A DNA stretch of 64,000 bases from the NCBI RefSeq assembly GCF_014170335.1, contig NZ_LZZS01000036.1, positions 62,001 to 126,000 of the forward strand. The letters are read 5' to 3'. Position numbers and translations under genes: made by a program. The notes beneath the pieces were generated by a model. The model did not search any database, was not told the DNA's origin, and saw only the letters and a list, made by a program, of their open reading frames with translations. Positions 36,102 through 45,577 of the stretch are shown here, piece by piece. The stretch's first letter is position 1; each line of letters starts with the position of its first letter. This DNA is from Achromobacter sp. UMC46 (GTDB lineage: Bacteria > Pseudomonadota > Gammaproteobacteria > Burkholderiales > Burkholderiaceae_B).

Positions 36102-36510
36102 GGTGACAACTCCGGATGGATAACGAACCGGATCGTGCTTGCGGACGAACCCTCGGGCGCGCCGGGCGGACAGCGGGTGTCGGCAGGGGGGGCTTACGGG
36201 GGTTTGGCGCCAGGCACGACGGCAAGGGGCCGATTATCGGTAGGGGGTTCGCGCGCTGTCAATGAAGAACGGCGAATCGGGCGCTAGGGAAAACGCCGAG
36301 AGGAGGGGCGCGGCAGAAGTGCCGGGAGGGCGTCGCGGGGGCTCCCAACAGCATGAATGGGAGCCGGCGCGGCGCGATGGCGCCGGTGAGGGGCGGACGC
36401 CGAAAGTCCGCCGAACGGGTGCCTGGACCGGCCAGGCAGGCCGTTGCGACGGCAGCGCGCCGGGCGGAATCGCGGGAGATCGGTCGCGATTCAGTCCAGC
36501 GCAGCTGGTC
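36102..36510. other. Gene-free spacer upstream of binding protein 2
   Basis: A GC-rich stretch of about 400 bases. It must hold the promoter of the binding-protein gene and the 3' end of the small gene at 36511. Weak inverted repeats such as GCCTGG/CCAGGC near 36421-36437 are visible. No gene or clear site was identified. Confidence 0.4.
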
Positions 36511-36744
36511 TTACCACTGAGAGCCGGAGAAGCGCGAGCTGGCGGCGCGGGCCTTGTTCATCGATTCGTTCACTTCGTCGATGAAGGCAAAGACGCTGGC
36601 AACAGCGGCGATCACGGTTTGGCCAGCCTTCTTCAGGTTGGTCAGCGGGTGGGAATTCGGTTGGTTCTCGAGAGCGCCGCGGAGCAGGTCGCGCTCCAGC
36701 GCGTCGGTCAGGCGGGCAGTGCTATTCAAGGTCAGTTGGCTCAT
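36511..36744 (-). CDS. Small protein of unknown function with a hydrophobic central segment
   Basis: 77 residues. The ATG at 36744 has GGAGA upstream on the coding strand, which supports a real gene. The protein has a charged N-terminal half, a hydrophobic stretch AGQTVIAAVASVFAFI (about 40-55) and a basic, Ser-rich C-terminus. I do not recognise a family. Its upstream DNA is strikingly AT-rich and carries two TAGGG/CCCTA inverted repeats, so it is probably under dedicated control. The nearest genes are unrelated. Confidence 0.7.
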   Translation of the reverse strand: MSQLTLNSTARLTDALERDLLRGALENQPNSHPLTNLKKAGQTVIAAVASVFAFIDEVNESMNKARAASSRFSGSQW

Positions 36745-36783
36745 GGTCTTCTCCAGTCCGTTTCGTCTTGGGGTAAACCATTA

Positions 36784-36832
36784 TAGGGATAACCCTAAAT
36801 TAAAAGCAACGACCTTTTAGGGGAAAACCCTA
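36784..36832. promoter_or_regulatory. Two TAGGG-CCCTA inverted repeats upstream of the small protein gene
   Basis: TAGGG-ATAA-CCCTA occupies 36784-36797 and TAGGG-GAAAA-CCCTA occupies 36818-36832, with centres about 34 bases apart. A looser GGGGTAAACC lies nearer the gene at 36770-36779. The spacing is about three helical turns, which suits cooperative binding of a dimeric regulator to one face of the DNA. Confidence 0.6.
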
Positions 36833-36894
36833 GTATGTTGTAAAAATGTTTATTCCACGGGGACTTAGCGCGGTTTTACCCTCTGTAGCCCCCC

Positions 36895-37755
36895 TCAGCG
36901 CCCATTGCGCAGGTCGCGCGCGGCGTCCGCCAGTTCCCCTGCCGTCAGGCCGATGGGGCCGATGCCCCGGGCGACCAGCGCATCGGCTGCGGCGCCATGC
37001 AGCCACACGGCCCCGACCACCGCTTGCTCGAACGGCAGCTTCTGGGCGATCAAGGCCCCCAGCATTCCGGCCAATACGTCCCCCGTTCCGGCGGTGGCCA
37101 ACCCGGGATTGCCGCTGGTGTTAACCCGCCGGCTGCCCTCGGGCGAGCAGACGACGGTGGCCGCGCCTTTCAGCACCACCCAGGCTTGGAAGCGCTGCGC
37201 CAATTGCCAGGCCGCTTCCCGGCGGTCCGCCTGCACCTGGGCGGCGCTAAGGCCCAAAAGGCGGCCGGCTTCGGCGGGATGCGGGGTCAGCACGACGGGG
37301 CCGGCGCCCCAGTTGGGCTGGATGTCGCCCTGGGCCAGCAGGTTCAGGCCGTCGGCGTCCAGCACCAGCGGGGCTTCGCGGCGCAGCACGAACAGTTCCG
37401 ATAGCGTGTTGGCCGCCAGCGCGTCCGTGCCGATCCCGCAGCCGGCAACCCAGGCGGTGACGCCCCAGTCGCCTTCCAGCAGCGACCGCGCGTCGCGCAG
37501 CATCAGCTCAGGCTGCAGCGGATCGCAGGCCAGCGGCGCGGCGTCCTGGGCGAACCCGACCAGCACCTTGCCAGCGCCGGTCTTCAGGGCGGCGCGGGCC
37601 GCAAGCAGCGCGGCGCCAGTCATGCCCGGGCCGCCGCCCACGACGCCGACGGTGCCGAAACTGCCCTTGTGCGTGTCCACGCCGCGGGGGGCGAACAGGG
37701 CGGGCAGGCTGGCGCGGTCGATGGGGGCGCCGGCGGACGGGGCGGGGGTGTTCAT
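36895..37755 (-). CDS. nnrD: ADP/ATP-dependent NAD(P)H-hydrate dehydratase
   Basis: 286 residues. It repairs hydrated NADH and NADPH (the S form), using ADP or ATP. The ribokinase-like signatures [14 protein letters not shown] (155-168) and [15 protein letters not shown] (216-230) are present, with Asp226 as likely catalytic residue. The N-terminal epimerase domain found fused in some bacteria is absent, so NnrE would be encoded elsewhere. Confidence 0.92.
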   Translation of the reverse strand: MNTPAPSAGAPIDRASLPALFAPRGVDTHKGSFGTVGVVGGGPGMTGAALLAARAALKTGAGKVLVGFAQDAAPLACDPLQPELMLRDARSLLEGDWGVTAWVAGCGIGTDALAANTLSELFVLRREAPLVLDADGLNLLAQGDIQPNWGAGPVVLTPHPAEAGRLLGLSAAQVQADRREAAWQLAQRFQAWVVLKGAATVVCSPEGSRRVNTSGNPGLATAGTGDVLAGMLGALIAQKLPFEQAVVGAVWLHGAAADALVARGIGPIGLTAGELADAARDLRNGR

Positions 37756-37882
37756 AGGCTGAGGCTCCTTCTGGCTGCCGGCGGGTGGAGGCCGGCGTAT
37801 CCACTATAGTGCGCAAAAACCAGTACCCGAAAGCGGTCCGGCTTGAGCCCCGCCCATCGGTAATGACAACGCGGAGAAGACA

Positions 37883-38716
37883 ATGACTGACATCACGCTG
37901 CAACACTATTCGGCCTACGAGTCCCTGAAGCTGCGCCGGCATCCCGGCGGCGTGCTGGAACTGATCATGGGCGCCAAGGGCGGCCAGCCGGGCAAATTGT
38001 CCACGGCGGACGACCGCATGCATCGGGAACTGGCCGACATCTGGCGCGACATCGATACCGACCCCGATACCCGGGTCGTGGTGATCCGTGGCGAGGGCAA
38101 GGGCTTTTCGGGCGGCGGCGACCTGGACCTGGTGCAGCAGATGGCCGACGATTTCGACGTGCGCACCCGCGTCTGGCGGGAAGCCCGCGACCTGGTCTAC
38201 AACATCATCAATTGCAACAAGCCCATCGTGTCCGCCATGCACGGCGCGGCCGTGGGCGCGGGGCTGGTGGCCGGCCTGCTGGCCGACATCTCGATCGCGG
38301 CGCGCGACGCGCGGATCATTGACGGGCACACCCGCCTGGGCGTGACGGCCGGCGACCACGCCGCCATCGTCTGGCCGCTGTTGTGCGGCATGGCCAAGGC
38401 CAAGTACTACCTGATGCTGTGCGAAACCGTCACCGGGGAAGAAGCCGAGCGGATCGGGCTGGTGTCGCTGTGCGTGGACGAGGCCGAACTCATCACCCGC
38501 GCCTTCGAGGTGGCCAACAAGCTGGCCGCCGGCTCGCAGACCGCCATCCGCTGGACCAAGTATTCGCTGAACAACTGGCTGCGCATGGCGGGCCCCACCT
38601 TCGACGCGTCGCTGGCGTTGGAATTCATGGGCTTCGGCGGGCCGGATGTGAAGGAAGGGGTCAAATCCCTGCGCGAACGCCGCGCACCCAATTTCCGGCC
38701 CGATTCGCCGTTCTGA
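37883..38716 (+). CDS. Crotonase-family protein lacking the usual catalytic glutamates
   Basis: 277 residues of the enoyl-CoA hydratase/isomerase fold, with the oxyanion-hole motif [10 protein letters not shown] and [18 protein letters not shown]. Where true hydratases have two glutamates, this sequence has GAGLVAGL and [12 protein letters not shown], so it may catalyse a different CoA reaction. It is divergent from nnrD and convergent with the crotonase gene at 38727. The start has a GGAGAAG-like ribosome site about 10 bases upstream. Confidence 0.85.
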   Translation: MTDITLQHYSAYESLKLRRHPGGVLELIMGAKGGQPGKLSTADDRMHRELADIWRDIDTDPDTRVVVIRGEGKGFSGGGDLDLVQQMADDFDVRTRVWREARDLVYNIINCNKPIVSAMHGAAVGAGLVAGLLADISIAARDARIIDGHTRLGVTAGDHAAIVWPLLCGMAKAKYYLMLCETVTGEEAERIGLVSLCVDEAELITRAFEVANKLAAGSQTAIRWTKYSLNNWLRMAGPTFDASLALEFMGFGGPDVKEGVKSLRERRAPNFRPDSPF

Positions 38717-38726
38717 CGGCGCGCCG

Positions 38727-39464
38727 CTATTTCTTGAAGAACTTCGCGAACGCCGCCTGGGCCTCGTCGGTCTGCAGGCGGGCGCGGAACTGCTGGGCTT
38801 CGTAGTCCAGCGTTTCCTGGATGGCCTGGCGGTCGGCGCGTTTCATCATGGCTTTGGTCAGGCGCAACGCCGCGGGCGGCTGGCGCGCCAGGTCGGCGGC
38901 GGTGGCCTGCGCCGCCGCCAGCGCCTGGCCCTTGGGCGCGACCGACGTCGCCAGACCGGCCTCGTGCGCGTCGCGGGCGGAAAACGCCTTGCCCTGCAAC
39001 AGCCATTCGGCCGCGCGGCGGCCCGCCAGACGCGGCATCAGCAGGCTGGAGCCGCCCTCCGGGCACAGGCCCAGCGCCACGAACGGCATGCGCAAGGTGG
39101 CGTCTTCGCCGATATGGACGAAATCGCAATGCTGCAGCAGGGTGACGCCGATGCCGATGGCGTAGCCTTCGACCGCGGCGATCACCGGCACGTCCGCCAG
39201 GGTCAGCGCCCGCAGGAACGTCAGGCCGGCGCTGTCGCCCGCGCCGCGCTCGGCCTGGAAGTCACGCAGGTCGTTACCGGCCGTGAAATGCTCGCCCGCG
39301 CCGGTCAGGATCACCGCCGACACCGACGCGTCGGCCGACGCCTGCGAGATCTGCTCGGTCAAGGCGGCGTACGTCGCCGTGTCCAGCGCGTTGCGGCGGT
39401 CCTGGCGGTCGATGGTCAGCGTCAGGACGGCGCCTTCGCGCAAGGCTTTCAGGCCCGCGCTCAT
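38727..39464 (-). CDS. Enoyl-CoA hydratase/isomerase (delta-isomerase-like)
   Basis: 245 residues. It has oxyanion segment [28 protein letters not shown], and Glu136 in [10 protein letters not shown], the position used by enoyl-CoA isomerases. The glutamate after GIG is replaced by Val-Thr, again as in isomerases. The ATG at 39464 overlaps the stop of the nitronate monooxygenase gene (ATGA), which fixes the start and shows coupling. Confidence 0.88.
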   Translation of the reverse strand: MSAGLKALREGAVLTLTIDRQDRRNALDTATYAALTEQISQASADASVSAVILTGAGEHFTAGNDLRDFQAERGAGDSAGLTFLRALTLADVPVIAAVEGYAIGIGVTLLQHCDFVHIGEDATLRMPFVALGLCPEGGSSLLMPRLAGRRAAEWLLQGKAFSARDAHEAGLATSVAPKGQALAAAQATAADLARQPPAALRLTKAMMKRADRQAIQETLDYEAQQFRARLQTDEAQAAFAKFFKK

Positions 39465-40432
39465 GCGCAGGTCCTGCTGGCCAGTTGCGCCCGGGCTTCG
39501 TCGTACTCGCGGCGCAGCGTTTCGACGATCTTGCGGGTGGGTTCGACGCTGCCGATGCCGCCCACGCCCTGGCCCGCGCCCCAGATGTCCTTCCACGGCT
39601 TGACCCGGGACGAACCGAAATTGGACGCGCCGCTGTCCGGCTGCGGCAGGTTGGCCGGGTCCAGCCCGGCGGCGGCGATGCTGGCCTTCAGGTAGTTGCC
39701 CGGGATGCCGGTGAAGAACGGGGTGTACAGGATGTCGGAGGCGCTGGCGTCGACGATGGCGGACTTGTAGCCTTCGCTGGCGTTGGCTTCCTCGCTGGCG
39801 ATGAAGCGCGTGCCCATGTAGGCGAAGTCCGCGCCCATGGCTTGCGCGGCCAGCACGTGCGCGCCGGAGGTGATGGCGCCCGACAGGATCAGCGGGCCGT
39901 CATAGAAGCGGCGCACTTCGGACACCAGCGCGAAGGGGCTCAGCGTGCCCGCATGGCCGCCCGCGCCCGCGCAGACCAGGATCAGGCCGTCCACGCCGGC
40001 CTCAAGCGCCTTTTCGGCATGGCGGATCGTGGTGACGTCGTGGAACACCTTGCCGCCCCAGTCGTGCACGCCTTTGACGAGGTCGCCGGGGGCGCGCAGG
40101 CTGGTGATGATCAGCGGCACGCGGTGGCTGGCGCACACGGCCAGGTCCTGCTCCAGGCGGTCGTTGGACTGGTGGATGATCTGGTTCACGGCGAACGGCG
40201 CCACGGCGGCGCCCGGATTCGCTTCACGGTACGAGGCCAACCCGGCCTGCACTTCGTCCAGCCAATCGGTCAGCAGACTTTGCGGGCGCGCGTTCAGGGC
40301 CGGGAACGAGCCCACGATGCCGCTCGTGCATTGGGCGATCACCAGCGTCGGGTTGGAGACGATGAACATGGGGGCGCTGATGACCGGCAGGGACATCTGG
40401 CCGTACAAATCTGTCACGAGAGAGTGGGGCAT
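39461..40432 (-). CDS. Nitronate monooxygenase family flavoprotein
   Basis: 323 residues of the FMN-dependent 2-nitropropane dioxygenase family, a TIM barrel that oxidises alkyl nitronates; relatives act as enoyl reductases. His160 in CAGAGGHAG corresponds to the conserved catalytic histidine region, and phosphate-binding GAITSGAHVLAAQAMGADF is present. In acyl-CoA clusters such genes are common without proven substrates. It is divergent from the tetR gene across a shared operator region. Confidence 0.88.
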   Translation of the reverse strand: MPHSLVTDLYGQMSLPVISAPMFIVSNPTLVIAQCTSGIVGSFPALNARPQSLLTDWLDEVQAGLASYREANPGAAVAPFAVNQIIHQSNDRLEQDLAVCASHRVPLIITSLRAPGDLVKGVHDWGGKVFHDVTTIRHAEKALEAGVDGLILVCAGAGGHAGTLSPFALVSEVRRFYDGPLILSGAITSGAHVLAAQAMGADFAYMGTRFIASEEANASEGYKSAIVDASASDILYTPFFTGIPGNYLKASIAAAGLDPANLPQPDSGASNFGSSRVKPWKDIWGAGQGVGGIGSVEPTRKIVETLRREYDEARAQLASRTCA

Positions 40433-40486
40433 AGCGTCGTCGCGTTGTGTTCAGGGTCAGTCCAGAAGGGGGGCCTGCAGACAGGC

Positions 40487-40539
40487 TTGAGTCCCCGAGG
40501 CGGATGTGCCTATAATTACCTACCGACCGTCCGGTAATT
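40487..40539 (+). promoter_or_regulatory. tetR promoter with overlapping operator
   Basis: TTGAGT at 40487-40492, an 18-base spacer and TATAAT at 40511-40516 form a near-consensus promoter reading towards the TetR gene. Overlapping its start is an inverted repeat AATTACC-N12-GGTAATT (40514-40539) with an inner TACCG-N6-CGGTA. This arrangement is typical of TetR self-repression, and the site lies between the divergent NMO and TetR genes. Confidence 0.75.
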
Positions 40540-40636
40540 AATTAATCTTTATTTAACGGCATGCGCCGAACCGCTGTCAATGGAGGCCTGCCCGGCCCCT
40601 TGGCCGCCTGCGGCGCAGCCTCTTGCAAAGGCTGTC

Positions 40637-41260
40637 ATGGCGACCTCCGCCCCTCCCGCCCAGAAGCGCGCCCGCGCCGGCCGGCCCCCCACGCTGGCGG
40701 CCCCGCGCGAACGCATTCTGGAAGAAGCCGCCAAGCTCTTCGCCCAAAGCGGCTACGACGGCAGCTCCGTGTCGGACCTGGCGGCCGCCATCGGCGTGTC
40801 CAAGGCGGCCATCTACCACTACTACACCACCAAGCAGGACATCTACGACGCCATCATCCTGGGCGTGCTGAGCGGGCTGACCCAGAACGTGGGCCAGGAC
40901 GTCGACCGCGCCGACGGCGCCGCCGCCCGGCTGCGCGCGTTCATGGTGGGACACGCCCGGTACTTCGAGCAGCACCACGCCGAATTCGTGACGATGCTGA
41001 TCGGCTATTCCGGCATGGCCCTGCCCGAACGCGAAGACGCCGCCCGGCTGCGCGACGGCTACGAGAAACGCCTGCGCGAACTGATCGCCGAGGGCGTGGC
41101 CGACGGCACGTTCCGCGCGCTGGACGTGGCCGCGACCGGCCGCGCCGTGCTGTCCATGCTGAACTGGATGGTGCGCTGGTACAAGCCGGGGCAGGGCGAC
41201 AGCGCCGAAACCATCGCCGCCGGCTATTTCGATCTCCTCGTGGGCGGCATGCGCGCCTGA
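40637..41260 (+). CDS. TetR family regulator of the acyl-CoA cluster (inferred)
   Basis: 207 residues from the ATG at 40637. The DNA-binding domain reads RERILEEAAKLFAQSGYDGS, then SVSDLAAAIGVSKAAIYHYY. The C-terminal ligand domain is typical of regulators that sense acyl-CoA thioesters. The palindrome at 40514-40539 is its likely operator, controlling both itself with the downstream acyl-CoA genes and the divergent NMO/isomerase pair. Confidence 0.9.
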   Translation: MATSAPPAQKRARAGRPPTLAAPRERILEEAAKLFAQSGYDGSSVSDLAAAIGVSKAAIYHYYTTKQDIYDAIILGVLSGLTQNVGQDVDRADGAAARLRAFMVGHARYFEQHHAEFVTMLIGYSGMALPEREDAARLRDGYEKRLRELIAEGVADGTFRALDVAATGRAVLSMLNWMVRWYKPGQGDSAETIAAGYFDLLVGGMRA

Positions 41261-41342
41261 GGGCCGCCGCCCTGGCCCCCCGCACCGCATCGCTGCATCA
41301 CCTTCCCGCATCACATCCCCGCATTTTTGTGAGACTCCCATC

Positions 41343-42491
41343 ATGGCCCTGGACACCGAAACCCTGAACCTGCTGCTGGACGCCGTGCGTCGCTTCGTGC
41401 ACGAACGCCTGATCCCCGCCGAAGACGAACTGGCCACGAGCGGCCAGGTGCCGCCCGACATCGTCAACGAGATGCGCGAGCTGGGGCTGTTCGGCCTGTC
41501 GATCGCTCCGGAATTCGGCGGCCTGGGCCTGACGATGGAAGAAGAAGTGCGCGTGGTGTTCGAGCTGGGCCAGACCTCGCCGGCGTTCCGTTCGCTGGCC
41601 GGCACCAACATCGGCATCGGTTCGCAGGCCATCGTGCTGGCCGGCACCGACGACCAGCGCACCCGCTACCTGCCCAAGCTGGCCAGCGGCGAACTGATCG
41701 GTTCGTTCGCGCTGACCGAGCCCGACGCCGGGTCCGACGCGATGGCGCTGCGCCTGTCCGCCGAACGCGACGGCGACGGCTACGTGCTGAACGGCACCAA
41801 GCGCTACATCACCAACGCGCCGATCGCCGGCCTGTTCTCGGTCATGGCGCGCACCGCGCCCGAGCGCCGCGCCAATTCGATCTCGTGCTTCCTGGTCGAG
41901 GCCGGCACGCCCGGTCTGAGCATCGGCAAGCCCGACAAGAAAATGGGCCAGGCCGGCGCCCTGACCAGCGACGTGGTGTTCGACAACTGCCGCGTGCCCG
42001 CCAGCGCCCTGCTGGGCGGCGAAGAAGGCAACGGTTTCCGCACGTCGATGCGCGTGCTGGACAAGGGCCGCCTGCATATCTCGGCGCTGTGCGTGGGCAT
42101 CGCCGACCGCCTGCTGTCCGACGCCGTCAAGTACGCGATGGAGCGCAAGCAGTTCGGCCAGCCGATCGCCGAGTTCCAGCTGATCCAGGCGATGATCGCC
42201 GACAGCCAGGCCGAACTCTATGCGGCCCGCTGCATGGTGCTGGACGCCGCCCGCCTGCGCGACCGCGGCGAGAACACCACCATGCAAGCCGCCTGCGCCA
42301 AGCTGTTCTCGACCGAAATGGTGGGCCGCGTCGCCGACCGCGCCGTGCAGATCCATGGCGGGGCGGGCTACATGTCGGAATACGCGGTGGAACGCTTCTA
42401 CCGCGACGTGCGCCTGTTCCGCATTTTCGAAGGCACGTCGCAGATCCAGCAGCTGGTGATCGCCCGCGAAACGATCAAGGCCCATTCCTGA
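41343..42491 (+). CDS. Acyl-CoA dehydrogenase
   Basis: 382 residues, the normal length for an FAD-dependent acyl-CoA dehydrogenase. The signatures FALTEPDAGSDA and ERKQFGQPIAEFQLIQ are present, and the catalytic base is Glu363 in RIFEGTSQIQ, the position used by short- and medium-chain enzymes. It catalyses alpha,beta-desaturation of an acyl-CoA. It lies 82 bases after tetR and ahead of a CoA-transferase gene. Confidence 0.95.
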   Translation: MALDTETLNLLLDAVRRFVHERLIPAEDELATSGQVPPDIVNEMRELGLFGLSIAPEFGGLGLTMEEEVRVVFELGQTSPAFRSLAGTNIGIGSQAIVLAGTDDQRTRYLPKLASGELIGSFALTEPDAGSDAMALRLSAERDGDGYVLNGTKRYITNAPIAGLFSVMARTAPERRANSISCFLVEAGTPGLSIGKPDKKMGQAGALTSDVVFDNCRVPASALLGGEEGNGFRTSMRVLDKGRLHISALCVGIADRLLSDAVKYAMERKQFGQPIAEFQLIQAMIADSQAELYAARCMVLDAARLRDRGENTTMQAACAKLFSTEMVGRVADRAVQIHGGAGYMSEYAVERFYRDVRLFRIFEGTSQIQQLVIARETIKAHS

Positions 42492-42641
42492 TCCGGAGAA
42501 TGGCGGGTTGCGCGCGCAACCCGGGCTAATATCGCATATGACGCGCCAGCGGCTCGGACCGCTGGCATGACAGACTCCAGTCTGGCTTGCGCTGGCCGCC
42601 AGCCGGACGTTTTCATTTCCCATCTAGCGAAAAGAACACTG

Positions 42642-43871
42642 ATGTCGCAACGTCCCGCTCCCCTTACCGGCATACGCGTGCTGGATCTGACCCGCGTACT
42701 GGCGGGCCCCTGGTGCACCCAGAACCTGGCCGACCTTGGCGCCGAGGTGATCAAGATCGAACGCCCCGGCGCCGGCGACGACACGCGCGCCTGGGGGCCT
42801 CCGTACCTGAAGGACGAAGCGGGCAACGACACGACCGAGGCCGCCTACTACCTGTCCGCCAACCGCAACAAGCTGTCGGTGGCGCTGGACATCGCGTCGC
42901 CGCGCGGCGCCGAACTGGTGCGCGAACTGGCCCTGCAAAGCGACATCCTGGTTGAGAACTTCAAGGTGGGCGGGCTGAAGAAATACGGACTGGACTACGA
43001 AAGCCTGAAGGCCATCAACCCGCGCCTGATCTATTGCTCGATCACCGGCTTCGGCCAGACGGGCCCCTACGCCAGCCGCCCCGGCTACGACTTCATGATC
43101 CAGGGCATGGGCGGGCTGATGAGCATCACGGGCGAGCGCGACGACCTGCCCGGCGGCGGCCCGCAGAAGGCCGGCGTGGCGGTGGCCGACCTGATGACGG
43201 GCATGTATTCCACGGTGGGCATCCTGGCCGCGTTGCTGGAACGCGCCAATAGCGGCCTGGGCCAGCACATCGACATGGCCCTGCTGGATTGCCAGGTGTC
43301 GATGCTGGCCAACCAGAACTTGAACTTCATGACGTCGGGCGTGGCGCCCAAGCGCGCGGGCAATGCGCACCAGAACCTGGTGCCCTACCAGGTGTTCGCG
43401 GCAGCCGACGGCCACCTGATCGTGGCGGTCGGCAACGACAGCCAGTTCCGCAACTACTGCGGCGCGATCGGCCTGCCCGAACTGTCGGCGGACCCGCGTT
43501 TCTCGACCAACCCGCAGCGCGTGAAGAACCGCGCGGAGCTGGTGCCGCTGCTGACCGAGCGCATGGCCACCGGCGGGCGCGACCACTGGCTGGCCGCGCT
43601 GGAAGCCGTGGGCGTGCCGGCAGGCCCCATCAACACGCTGGACCAGGTCTATGAAGACCCGCACGTGCTGGCGCGCGGCATGAAGCGCGAGCTGCCGCAC
43701 CCGGCGGCCGGCCGCGTGCCCATGGCGGCCAGCCCGCTGAAGTTCTCGGACAGCCCCGTCGAGTACCGCCGTCCGCCGCCCATGCTGGGCGAACACACCG
43801 CGCAGGTCCTGGCTGAAAAGCTGGGGCTGTCGGCCGAAGACATCCAGGCGCTGGCCCAGAGCCAGGCTTGA
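42642..43871 (+). CDS. CaiB/BaiF family CoA transferase
   Basis: 409 residues of the class III CoA-transferase family, which moves CoA between an acyl-CoA and a free acid. Asp183 in AGVAVADLMTGMYS corresponds to the catalytic aspartate of formyl-CoA transferase. The start at 42642 (MSQRPAPLTGIRVLDLTRVL) begins at the family's usual N-terminus. It probably activates the acid degraded by the neighbouring dehydrogenase and hydratase genes. Confidence 0.93.
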   Translation: MSQRPAPLTGIRVLDLTRVLAGPWCTQNLADLGAEVIKIERPGAGDDTRAWGPPYLKDEAGNDTTEAAYYLSANRNKLSVALDIASPRGAELVRELALQSDILVENFKVGGLKKYGLDYESLKAINPRLIYCSITGFGQTGPYASRPGYDFMIQGMGGLMSITGERDDLPGGGPQKAGVAVADLMTGMYSTVGILAALLERANSGLGQHIDMALLDCQVSMLANQNLNFMTSGVAPKRAGNAHQNLVPYQVFAAADGHLIVAVGNDSQFRNYCGAIGLPELSADPRFSTNPQRVKNRAELVPLLTERMATGGRDHWLAALEAVGVPAGPINTLDQVYEDPHVLARGMKRELPHPAAGRVPMAASPLKFSDSPVEYRRPPPMLGEHTAQVLAEKLGLSAEDIQALAQSQA

Positions 43872-43969
43872 ACGGGAGACGGAGCGGCGCTTGCGCCGCT
43901 CCGTTTTCCCATGCGCCCCGCCACGCCGCGGCGCACACGATCCATTCCAATAAAGGCAGGAGAAGGTTG

Positions 43970-45493
43970 ATGACGGAGATTCAAACCATCGGCGTCGTGG
44001 GCGCCGGGGCCATGGGGCGCGGCATTGCGCAGATCGCGGCGCAAGCCGGTTTGCGCGTGCGCCTGTACGACACCAGCGCCGATGCGGTCGCCGCCGCGCG
44101 CGAGTCGCTGCGCCAGACGTGGGACAAGCTGGCCCAGAAGGGCAAGATCACCGCCGCCGACGCGCAAGCGTCGCTTGCGCGCGTGGAGTCCGCCACGGCG
44201 CTGACCGACATGTCGGCTTGCCAGCTGGTGGTGGAAGCCATCGTCGAACGCCTGGACGTCAAGCGCGACCTGTTCGCCGCGTTGGAAGGCGTGGTCGCGG
44301 ACGACTGCATCCTGGCGTCGAACACGTCGTCGCTGTCCATCACCGCCATCGCTGCCGCCTGCAAGCGTCCGCAACGCGTGGTGGGCTACCACTTCTTCAA
44401 CCCGGTGGCGTTGATGAAAGTGGTGGAAGTGATCGACGGCCTGCGTAGCGCGCCCGAAGCCGGCGACGCGCTGGCCGCGCTGGCCCGCCGCATGGGCCAC
44501 ACGCCCGTGCGCGCCAAGGACATGCCCGGCTTCATCGTGAACCACGCCGGCCGCGGCATGAACACCGAAGGCCTGCGCGTGGCGCAGGAGGCCGTGGCTA
44601 CCTTCGCGCAAGTGGACGCCGTCATGCGTGAGCAGGCCGGCTTCCGCATGGGCCCGTTCGAATTGCTGGACCTGACCGCGCTGGACGTGTCGCACCCGGT
44701 AATGGAGTCCATCTACCGCCAATTCTTCGACGAGCCGCGCTTCCGCCCGTCGCCGATCACCACCGTGCGTTTGGCCGGCGGCCTGATCGGCCGCAAGGCC
44801 GGCGAAGGATTCTACGTCTACGCCGACGGCCAGAAGCAGGTGCCCGCCGAGCCGCCCGTGCCGGCGCTGCCGGAAGGCCTGAAGGTGTGGGTCAGCCCCA
44901 AGCACGCGGAAGGCTATGCGCGCGCGTCGGCGCTGATCGAGAAGCTGGGCGCGACGCTCGTCACGGGCGCCACGCCTGATGCCGACGCGCTGATCGTCGT
45001 CACCCCGTTCGGCGACGACGTCTCGACGTCGGTGTCCGCGCAAGGGTTGAACGCAGGCCGCACGGTCGGCCTGGATACGCTGTATGCGTTCGACGGCGCC
45101 AAGCGCCGCACCGTCATGGTGTCGCCCGCCACCGAAGCCAAATGGCGCGATGCCGCCCATGCGCTGCTGGCCGCCGACGGCGTGCCGGTGACGGTGATCG
45201 AGGATTCGCCGGGCTTCATCGCCCAGCGCATCGTGGCCATGATCGTCAACATCGCCAGCGATATCGCGCAGCAGAGAATCGCCACGCCGGAAGACATCGA
45301 CCAGGCCGTGACGCTGGGCCTGGGCTACCCCGTCGGCCCGCTGGCGCTGGGCGACAAGCTGGGCGCCGACCGCATCCTGGAAATTCTCAAGAGCATGCAG
45401 CGCGTGACGGGCGACCCCCGCTATCGCCCCAGCCTGTGGCTGCAGCGCCGCGTGCAGCTGGGCTTGTCGCTGCTGAAGTCGTCGGCGGAGTAA
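43970..45493 (+). CDS. 3-hydroxyacyl-CoA dehydrogenase (two C-terminal domain form)
   Basis: 507 residues, matching the PaaH-like form with one Rossmann domain and two dimerisation domains. The NAD-binding GAGAMG motif is at 11-16. The catalytic His141 lies in VVGYHFFNPV, with Asn118 and Ser117/120 nearby. A second C-terminal domain ends after GYPVGPLALGDKLGADRIL. It oxidises 3-hydroxyacyl-CoA, completing the beta-oxidation-like set with the dehydrogenase and CoA transferase upstream. GCAGGAGAAGG precedes the start. Confidence 0.94.
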   Translation: MTEIQTIGVVGAGAMGRGIAQIAAQAGLRVRLYDTSADAVAAARESLRQTWDKLAQKGKITAADAQASLARVESATALTDMSACQLVVEAIVERLDVKRDLFAALEGVVADDCILASNTSSLSITAIAAACKRPQRVVGYHFFNPVALMKVVEVIDGLRSAPEAGDALAALARRMGHTPVRAKDMPGFIVNHAGRGMNTEGLRVAQEAVATFAQVDAVMREQAGFRMGPFELLDLTALDVSHPVMESIYRQFFDEPRFRPSPITTVRLAGGLIGRKAGEGFYVYADGQKQVPAEPPVPALPEGLKVWVSPKHAEGYARASALIEKLGATLVTGATPDADALIVVTPFGDDVSTSVSAQGLNAGRTVGLDTLYAFDGAKRRTVMVSPATEAKWRDAAHALLAADGVPVTVIEDSPGFIAQRIVAMIVNIASDIAQQRIATPEDIDQAVTLGLGYPVGPLALGDKLGADRILEILKSMQRVTGDPRYRPSLWLQRRVQLGLSLLKSSAE

Positions 45494-45528
45494 AACCCGC
45501 CGGGAAGCTGGCGAAAGAATGCCGGCGA

Positions 45529-45561
45529 AAAAAAGCCCCTTGAGCGATCAAGGGGCTTTTT
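45529..45561. terminator. Bidirectional terminator between HCDH and cytochrome c genes
   Basis: A stem AAAAGCCCCTTG/CAAGGGGCTTTT with a six-base loop, A-rich on the left and T-rich on the right, serves two convergent genes. Confidence 0.95.
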
Positions 45562-45577
45562 GCTGGGCGGGCCGGAA

